Positions 59,208-64,000 of a stretch of 64,000 nt of DNA are shown piece by piece. The notes beneath the pieces are model-generated. The model ran no database searches, was not told where the DNA came from, and saw only the letters and a list, made by a program, of their open reading frames with translations. Within the stretch, counting starts at the first letter, position 1. Each line of letters begins with the position of its first letter. The position numbers were made by a program, and so were the translations under genes. This stretch comes from Caballeronia mineralivorans PML1(12) (lineage in GTDB: Bacteria; Pseudomonadota; Gammaproteobacteria; Burkholderiales; Burkholderiaceae): assembly GCF_001028175.1 (NCBI RefSeq), contig NZ_AEJF01000093.1, forward strand, positions 1-64,000. The letters are read 5' to 3'.

Positions 59208-59248
59208 GATCGAGATTCCGCGGCAATTATTGCCGTGGAATTTCGATC
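59208..59248 (+). terminator. 19-bp stem hairpin after the cytochrome gene
   Basis: A near-perfect dyad (GATCGAGATTCCGCGGCAA pairing with TTGCCGTGGAATTTCGATC, with only two G-T positions) around a 3-base loop, 9 bp after the stop. No T-run follows, so it may terminate weakly or protect the 3' end. It is one of the longest stems in the window. Confidence 0.6.
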
Positions 59249-59353
59249 GCATTGCGCATCGGCGATGGCCATTTCAGAATGTGGAGGGATAAACTCGTTG
59301 GTAAGCGAGTTGGCGCGCATAACTGCGCGTTTTGTAAGATTAAAATTACTGCC

Positions 59354-60091
59354 ATGACTGCTTCTACCTATCCTGTCGTTTGCTGGCATCCGGCGAACAA
59401 AATTGGCCGCGACCTTGTGGTTGGCGATTTGCACGGCTGCGTCGACGCCCTGCGTTATCTGCTTAGCGAAATCGGTTTCGACGGCTCACGTGATCGGCTG
59501 TTTTCCGTGGGCGATCTCGTCGATCGCGGCAGCGATTCGCTCGCGGCCATTGATCTGCTGGATAAACCCTGGTTCTACCCCGTGCTTGGCAATCACGAAG
59601 ATGCGCTGTGTGCGGTTGCGGCCGGCAGGATGCAGCGCCACATGTGGTATTCGATCGGCGGTGCGTGGGCGGCGAACCTCACGAACGAGCAACTCAAGGT
59701 GATTGCCGCGAAGCTGGCGAGTGTTCCGTTGGTGCGGATTGTTGGCGATGGCCCGACGCGTTTCAACGTGCTGCACGCGGAGTTTTTCGGCAGTGACGCC
59801 GATCTGGAGGTGGCGTATTTCCCCGACGATGTCCGGCAGCAGATGCTGTGGGGGCGTTCGCTTGCGCTGGGGACGGGTAAGCCTGCGTGGCAGCGGGGGT
59901 TATCGCCGACGTATTGCGGGCACACGCCCATGAAGGCGATCAAGCAGATCGGGTCGCAGATTTTTATTGATACCGGGGCGTATACCGACGATGGACGGTT
60001 GACTATCGTGGAGGCGGGTACTGAGCAGCGCTGGTCGGTGAAACAGGGCTGGGCGAGTGCTGAGGGGGCGCGGGAGTTGGCCCTACCATAG
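59354..60091 (+). CDS. PPP-family metallophosphatase (PrpA/ApaH-like)
   Basis: A 245-residue calcineurin-like phosphoesterase. The four metal-binding signatures are intact: VVGDLHGCVDALRYLL, FSVGDLVDRGSDS, LGNHEDALC and YCGHTPMKAI. This set is shared by bacterial Ser/Thr phosphatases of the PrpA type and by diadenosine tetraphosphatases, and sequence alone does not choose between them. The ATG at 59354 is used because it gives a normal N-terminus; an in-frame start 34 codons upstream adds unrelated sequence. No kinase neighbour is present. Confidence 0.88.
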   Translation: MTASTYPVVCWHPANKIGRDLVVGDLHGCVDALRYLLSEIGFDGSRDRLFSVGDLVDRGSDSLAAIDLLDKPWFYPVLGNHEDALCAVAAGRMQRHMWYSIGGAWAANLTNEQLKVIAAKLASVPLVRIVGDGPTRFNVLHAEFFGSDADLEVAYFPDDVRQQMLWGRSLALGTGKPAWQRGLSPTYCGHTPMKAIKQIGSQIFIDTGAYTDDGRLTIVEAGTEQRWSVKQGWASAEGARELALP

Positions 60092-60126
60092 CGGTTTTTT
60101 CACCCCCCGAGTGGGAACGGAACGCT

Positions 60127-60864
60127 TCATCCGACTTTGCTCATCTCAAAGACGTTGATCACCGTCTCGCCGTTCCACTCGTATTCCAGATACGCGGCGT
60201 GATGACAATCGCGCAGCAGGGTGGTGCGGAAAGCGGCGAGGCATTCACCTCCGCGATCCCGCACCGACGGATACGCGATTCCCGGTGCGCCCGCTTCCCG
60301 CGCCTCACGTCCCAATGCCTGGCCCGCGACATAACTGGAGGGCGAAAGAATCGCCGGGTCGAGCGCAGCTTGTTCCAGCCGGCCATTGCATAGATCGACA
60401 ACGTCGCCTTGCGCCGACACCGTATAAAGCCGCATCTGCTGGCGCAACGGCGCTTGCTTCGTGTCCGCGAGAAACAGCGCCGAGTGATAGCGCGTTTCCT
60501 CGATAGCCGTTCGCCTTTCTCGCGCGCAATAAAACACACCGTAGGTGCCATCGGAGAAACGGCTGCCGTTCGGATTCAAATGCGTGAAGGCCGCCATGAT
60601 CGGGCCATAACCCGCGCCGAACTGGCGCTCGGCAACCGGCACCAGATCCAGTTCGCCCACTTCCGTGCGCAAGCGGTCGTTGGTCATGGCCTCGAGCGCG
60701 TAAAGGGCGTCGAAATCCTGCGGCGACGCAACCCGATCGAAGAGATTGACAGCGGGGAAACGCGTGGGAATCACACGATAAGCCGGCGCCCAGTTGAGCT
60801 CGGTGTGCGGCCAGACAGCGTGCCAGTCGTTTTCAGCTTGCGGCAGATTGGATAAGTCGCTCAC
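60127..60864 (-). CDS. RES domain toxin (NAD+-consuming)
   Basis: A 245-residue RES-family protein, the toxin of a type II toxin-antitoxin pair. Characterised relatives inhibit growth by degrading NAD+. AYRVIPTRFPAVNLFDRV begins the RES core with its conserved Arg. GSRFSDGTYGVFYCARE and AIEETRYH hold the conserved Tyr and Glu, and YPSVRDRGGECLAAF the conserved Ser/Arg motif. I use the GTG at 60864, which overlaps the antitoxin stop (GTGA); a TTG six bases upstream is also possible. The order antitoxin then toxin is standard. Confidence 0.9.
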   Translation of the reverse strand: MSDLSNLPQAENDWHAVWPHTELNWAPAYRVIPTRFPAVNLFDRVASPQDFDALYALEAMTNDRLRTEVGELDLVPVAERQFGAGYGPIMAAFTHLNPNGSRFSDGTYGVFYCARERRTAIEETRYHSALFLADTKQAPLRQQMRLYTVSAQGDVVDLCNGRLEQAALDPAILSPSSYVAGQALGREAREAGAPGIAYPSVRDRGGECLAAFRTTLLRDCHHAAYLEYEWNGETVINVFEMSKVG

Positions 60865-61283
60865 GCCCAACCGCCTCGCATCGCATCGAGATATTGACGA
60901 ACCGCCACCAGATCGCTCACGTTGCCCGCAAGCATGCGGTCGAGCGCGCGCCGCCCGCCGAATGGCGGCGCGGCATTCGCACGCTTGATCCAGCCGTCCG
61001 CGGCTTCAGCTTGCGGCAACAGGATCTGCAAGGCCTTATAGATGCCGAGAATCAGCGAAAGGCGCTCGAGCGTGTCGCGGCCGAGACGCGCCGTTTGCGG
61101 CGCAGCTTTCCATTTGAAGAAGGTGGAGCGGCCGGGAGAACCGAGCAGGACGATCTGCTCATCGGCTGAGAGAGCCCAGTCGCGCGCGATATTAAAAAAC
61201 GCCCGCAAGCCGGCCGCGGACATGTCAGCGACCGAAGGCTGTGGCGAAGGAACGGAACGCGGGACGCGTTGGGCGCGTTGCAT
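60861..61283 (-). CDS. Xre/MbcA/ParS-type antitoxin (DUF2384)
   Basis: A 140-residue antitoxin partner of the RES toxin. An N-terminal helical Xre-like DNA-binding region (LRAFFNIARDWALSADEQIV, LLGSPGRSTFFKWK) is followed by the DUF2384 C-terminal domain (LERLSLILGIYKALQIL; GWIKRANAAPPFGGRRALDR; MLAGNVSDLVAVRQYLDAMR), which caps the toxin active site. Overlap with the toxin start gives coupled translation. A promoter with an embedded palindrome lies just upstream, so autorepression is expected. Confidence 0.92.
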   Translation of the reverse strand: MQRAQRVPRSVPSPQPSVADMSAAGLRAFFNIARDWALSADEQIVLLGSPGRSTFFKWKAAPQTARLGRDTLERLSLILGIYKALQILLPQAEAADGWIKRANAAPPFGGRRALDRMLAGNVSDLVAVRQYLDAMRGGWA

Positions 61284-61312
61284 AAAAAAGTCTCGTTAGG
61301 AACTTGATTCGT

Positions 61313-61340
61313 ATATTAGTCCATTTGTGGACTATATCAA
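61313..61340 (-). promoter_or_regulatory. promoter and palindromic operator of the toxin-antitoxin operon
   Basis: On the minus strand a TTGATA -35 (61340-61335) and TAATAT -10 (61318-61313) are separated by 16 bases. The spacer contains TAGTCCA-CAAA-TGGACTA, a 7-bp dyad that runs into the -10. A repressor bound there would block RNA polymerase, as expected for an autoregulating antitoxin. The antitoxin ATG is 30 bases downstream of the -10. Confidence 0.75.
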
Positions 61341-61433
61341 GTTTTAACTGAGACTGGGAGTGCGTCCGTGGTTCAGTGGCGCTAAAAAGCGCCGGCTGCG
61401 GATATTACGACGGCGCTCGGCAGGCGCCGCGCT

Positions 61434-61700
61434 TCAGACGCTACCATCGATATCCGTGGGACCGTAGCGCCGGCCCGACACGTGAGCGCGCAACACTTCC
61501 GCGATTTCGGACGTGGTGAACTCTGCCGGCACGACGCTCAGTTGGCTGCACGGATCGCTTTTGCGCGCCCATTCAACCATTCGATACGGCTTGCCCCACG
61601 GCCGTTCGACTGTTTCGGAAAGCCGGCATTCATGCAGCGGCAGGGCGTGCTCGGTTTTCATCGTGGACTTGATGTTCTGAAATGATGCGCTGGCGGCCAT
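61434..61700 (-). CDS. small hypothetical protein (DUF2866-like)
   Basis: An 88-residue cytoplasmic protein. Its core (LHECRLSETVERPWGKPYRM then VEWARK) resembles a small Burkholderia-restricted family that I recall as DUF2866; this is not verified. No function is known. A second in-frame ATG (MKTEHALPL) could be the true start, giving 75 residues. It lies on the same strand as, but upstream of, the toxin-antitoxin promoter. Confidence 0.65.
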   Translation of the reverse strand: MAASASFQNIKSTMKTEHALPLHECRLSETVERPWGKPYRMVEWARKSDPCSQLSVVPAEFTTSEIAEVLRAHVSGRRYGPTDIDGSV

Positions 61701-61865
61701 GACGTGTCCTCGCGGTGAAAGCCTTGATTAAGAGCCGCCAACGGTGGCGGCGATAAAAGCTCGCGTTTGTAATGTGCCCTCTGACAATTAAGCCCAACTT
61801 AAAACCAGACGGGTTTACGTGCACACTTGGCATTGCCGCACGAATGCTTTTCCCTCGCGTGGCAT

Positions 61866-61885
61866 TACTGTATATTCATACAGGT
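61866..61885. promoter_or_regulatory. putative LexA (SOS) box
   Basis: CTGTATATTCATACAG, flanked by TA on the left and GT on the right, fits the gammaproteobacterial/betaproteobacterial LexA consensus CTG-N10-CAG with an AT-rich, mostly alternating core. It lies 25 bp upstream of the ATG at 61911, a normal distance for a repressor site. LexA binding is inferred. Confidence 0.8.
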
Positions 61886-61910
61886 GAGTGCTTTTGCATG
61901 GACACGAAAC

Positions 61911-62132
61911 ATGAACAGTCATTCTTCTGCTGAAGCCGCCGCACTCGCGCGATACGTGCAGGCAACCCGCGCGGTATCGGCCGCATTTGAGGCCACGCGC
62001 AGCGAACCGGAACTTGACGCGGACGGCCGCGCCGTCGCGCTGGCACTACAACGGCTGGATAGCGCGTTGCTTGAACTCGACACATCGCAGCGCTCGCTGG
62101 ACGCTATACTTTCGCGCGCTGGCGGACACTGA
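61911..62132 (+). CDS. small hypothetical protein, putatively SOS-regulated
   Basis: A 73-residue, probably helical, acidic protein (MNSHSSAEAAALARYVQATR start; ALQRLDSALLELDTSQRSLD near the end). I do not recognise the family. The ATG at 61911 follows the LexA-like box; a longer in-frame start at 61827 would place the box inside the gene and is less likely. The next gene starts 19 bp downstream on the same strand, so the two probably form an operon. Confidence 0.6.
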   Translation: MNSHSSAEAAALARYVQATRAVSAAFEATRSEPELDADGRAVALALQRLDSALLELDTSQRSLDAILSRAGGH

Positions 62133-62151
62133 ACAATCTGGAGCACTTGCT

Positions 62152-62514
62152 GTGAGACTTGTTTTATCCACACTTTCTTCGAACGTCGTGCTTGCGGTTT
62201 TGGCGGGATTCATGGGTTTTGGCTCGCTGGCCGCCGTGGCCGCCGAGCATTACGTCGAAGTCTGGAATCCGCCCGAATCGCAACTGCATAAAGCGAAGGT
62301 CAAACCGCGCGCCACGCTGTCGGCGCAGGCGAAGAAGAAGCGCAAGAGCGGTCCGGTCGTCAAGCAAGTCGCCGATAAAACCAACGTCGCGCCGCCGGCG
62401 TTATCTACAACACCGTCGAATCCCGGTCGCCCGAAAGCTGCGCCGAAAGCCACAGACCCAACGCCGCGCCTGCCGCCGCTGATCGGACCGGACGGACGTG
62501 TTTTGCGCGTGTGA
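62152..62514 (+). CDS. small exported or membrane-anchored hypothetical protein
   Basis: A 120-residue protein starting at GTG with GGAG eight bases upstream. It has an N-terminal hydrophobic segment (SSNVVLAVLAGFMGFGSLAAVAA boundaries about residues 8-30), cleavable as a signal or serving as an anchor. Next is EHYVEVWNPPESQLHK, then a Lys-rich (SAQAKKKRKSGP) and Pro-rich tail ending PPLIGPDGRVLRV. The family is not recognised with confidence. As second gene after a LexA-like box it may be damage-inducible. Confidence 0.6.
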   Translation: MRLVLSTLSSNVVLAVLAGFMGFGSLAAVAAEHYVEVWNPPESQLHKAKVKPRATLSAQAKKKRKSGPVVKQVADKTNVAPPALSTTPSNPGRPKAAPKATDPTPRLPPLIGPDGRVLRV

Positions 62515-62545
62515 TTTTGCGTTGATAGTGCGCGGCGCCTGAGCC

Positions 62546-62743
62546 CAAAAAAGCCGCCCGCACAACCCCACCATCCACACGCAGCGCCGCGCCATTCGTT
62601 GCTGCCGCCGCTTCCGAACACACATACACCACCCTATTCGCCACTTCTTCCGTTGTGGCAAAACGCTTGAGCAGCGAACTCGGCCGCGCCATCGGTGGAC
62701 TGGGTGATTGCGGGGCCGATACCCTCGCGATTGCCGCTTTCAT
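62546..62743 (-). pseudogene. short-chain dehydrogenase C-terminal remnant
   Basis: The frame RPSSLLKRFATTEEVANRVV and then YVCSEAAAATNGAALRVDGG (about 62549-62689) is the end of a short-chain dehydrogenase/reductase, the part after the catalytic YxxxK. Upstream there is no room for the Rossmann core, and the frame runs past the normal end without a stop. It is therefore a decayed fragment of a lost gene. Confidence 0.65.
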
Positions 62744-62847
62744 TCAGCAAAATTCAGCAAACGGTGTGCCATCGGCGGGGAAGGGTATGGCGTCAGGAGG
62801 GTGGCTGGAGGGCAGACAAAAACAGGTCGGCTATCGGCACGTTCTGC

Positions 62848-62881
62848 AAGCGCGAGCGGTTTGAAAAAACCGCTCGCGCTT
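62848..62881. terminator. 15-bp perfect hairpin downstream of the PiT gene
   Basis: AAGCGCGAGCGGTTT and AAACCGCTCGCGCTT pair without mismatch around GAAA. It lies 45 bp past the stop of the minus-strand transporter, so it most likely marks the end of that transcript. T-tracts are short on both sides. Confidence 0.65.
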
Positions 62882-62926
62882 TAAGGGGTAACGGGCTTAA
62901 AAGCACGTTTAGAAGGGAAAGCCCGC

Positions 62927-64000
62927 TTAGAAAAGTCCGCGGAACACCCAGAACAAGCCCGCTGCGAGCGCGATCGAAACGGGCAAGGTCAGGATCCAGG
63001 CAAGCGCGAGGCTGCGCACGGTGCGCCATTGCAGCCCTGAACCGTTTGCGGCCATTGTCCCTGCCACACCCGAGGACAGCACGTGGGTCGTGCTGACCGG
63101 CAGGCCGTAGACGTCCGCTGCGCCAATGGTCAGCATCGCGACCAGTTCCGCCGATGCCCCTTGTCCATACGTCAAATGGGTCTTGCCGATACGTTCGCCG
63201 ACCGTCACTACGATCCGCTTCCAGCCGACCATCGTGCCGAGGCCAAGCGCCACCGCCACGGCCACTTTCACCCACGTCGGAATGAACTTGGTCGAATGAT
63301 CGAGCTGGCCTTTGAAGTTCTTGAGCACGGCGGCGTCGTCGGCGGCGAAGGTGGGCGCGCCCTGCTTGTCCATCAGGCGCAGCGCTTCGGAGGCCACATA
63401 CATGTTGTTGCGCACGTTATTCACGATGCCTTGCGGTACGGTCGCCATCGACGACGACGGCCCGACTTGCGCATCGATGACTTCGGTGAGCTGCTTGAGC
63501 GCGACGATGGTGTCCGGCTCGACCGTCTTGGTCTGCACATAGTGCTGCACCGTAGCGCGCGGGTCGGCAACGGGCGCGGCGCCGTTGGTGTACTTGCCGA
63601 GCACTTCGGATGCGTGATGGCCGACCGACAGGAAGGTCTGTGTCTGGGCCGGCGTGACGGCCTTGTTCAGCGCGTAGGCGGTCGGCACGGTGCCGATCAG
63701 GATCAGCATGATAAGGCCCATGCCCTTTTGACCGTCGTTGGAACCGTGCGCGAACGACACGCCCGTGCAGGTCAGGATCAGCAGGCAGCGAATCCAGAAC
63801 GGCGGCGGCGTGTTTTTCTTCGGCTCTTTATACAGTGCAGGAACTCGCACCACGAGCTTCATGACATACAGCAGCAAACCCGCCAGGATGAAGCCGACCA
63901 GCGGCGAGAACAGCAGCGATTTTCCTACTGCGAGCGCCTGGCCCCAGTCCACGCCCGATGTTCCCGACGGACCGTGCATCATCTGGTTCATCAGCCCGAC
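62927..64000 (-). CDS. inorganic phosphate transporter, PiT family (5' end beyond window)
   Basis: The C-terminal ~357 residues of a low-affinity phosphate:cation symporter; the frame is open to the window edge, so the start is missing. SFAHGSNDGQKGMGLIMLI is one family signature repeat, and VYGLPVSTTHVLSSGVAGTM the second. Between them lies a long hydrophilic loop (about 150 residues), followed by the C-terminal membrane helices. I expect about 500-530 residues in full. Confidence 0.92.
   Translation of the reverse strand, partial: VGLMNQMMHGPSGTSGVDWGQALAVGKSLLFSPLVGFILAGLLLYVMKLVVRVPALYKEPKKNTPPPFWIRCLLILTCTGVSFAHGSNDGQKGMGLIMLILIGTVPTAYALNKAVTPAQTQTFLSVGHHASEVLGKYTNGAAPVADPRATVQHYVQTKTVEPDTIVALKQLTEVIDAQVGPSSSMATVPQGIVNNVRNNMYVASEALRLMDKQGAPTFAADDAAVLKNFKGQLDHSTKFIPTWVKVAVAVALGLGTMVGWKRIVVTVGERIGKTHLTYGQGASAELVAMLTIGAADVYGLPVSTTHVLSSGVAGTMAANGSGLQWRTVRSLALAWILTLPVSIALAAGLFWVFRGLF

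Overview
The window reads as one contiguous piece of a GC-rich betaproteobacterial genome, most likely Burkholderia sensu lato (Paraburkholderia or Caballeronia). The order mdh / gntR / sdhCDAB-sdhE / gltA / leuCDB / asd / fimV / truA / trpF-trpB-(DNA methylase)-trpA / accD / folC / SPOR / cvpA / purF / metZ is the arrangement I associate with the second chromosome of that group. Genus and replicon are inferred from gene order and protein similarity recalled from memory, not from a search. I recognised no tRNA, rRNA, CRISPR array, prophage or complete insertion sequence.

Layout. (1) 1-8.7 kb holds TCA cycle genes: a CitE-like lyase and malate dehydrogenase on the minus strand, a GntR/UTRA regulator with a perfect 24-bp palindrome upstream, succinate dehydrogenase with its flavinylation factor, and citrate synthase. 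(2) 8.8-10.3 kb holds a YdcH-like protein and a frameshifted polyphosphate kinase 2. (3) 10.5-29.5 kb is a long plus-strand biosynthetic block covering leucine, aspartate semialdehyde, tryptophan, malonyl-CoA, folate, purine and methionine. It also carries FimV, a pseudouridine synthase, a nested entericidin-like lipoprotein and an orphan adenine methyltransferase between trpB and trpA. The purF-metZ gap contains a nested, multi-stem RNA-like structure. (4) 29.5-32.8 kb has an FKBP isomerase, a degenerate histidine-kinase-like protein and a CNNM/CorC-type membrane protein.

(5) 32.8-54.2 kb is a minus-strand alpha-glucan/trehalose cluster: glgA, glgE, treS-maltokinase, glgB, glgX, treZ, malQ, treY. 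Together these could make glucan from ADP-glucose (GlgA) or from trehalose through maltose 1-phosphate (TreS-maltokinase, then GlgE), branch it (GlgB), debranch and disproportionate it (GlgX, MalQ), and convert it back to trehalose (TreY/TreZ). The cluster is split by a ~0.95 kb non-coding stretch holding two inverted copies of a ~220-bp repeat. GlgE carries an extra N-terminal domain that looks like a dead GH13 enzyme.

(6) 54.2-64 kb is accessory: a DUF1345 membrane protein, a three-subunit periplasmic FAD/cytochrome c dehydrogenase (FAD-glucose dehydrogenase type), a PPP phosphatase, a RES-Xre toxin-antitoxin pair whose promoter contains a palindromic operator, a small DUF2866-like protein, a putative LexA-controlled pair of uncharacterised small genes, a short-chain dehydrogenase remnant, and the 3' part of a PiT phosphate transporter running off the end.

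The best leads for something undescribed are the metZ leader structure, the Thr/Ile-rich mini-ORF before asd, the LexA-box mini-operon, the pseudo-GH13/GlgE fusion and the inverted repeat pair.
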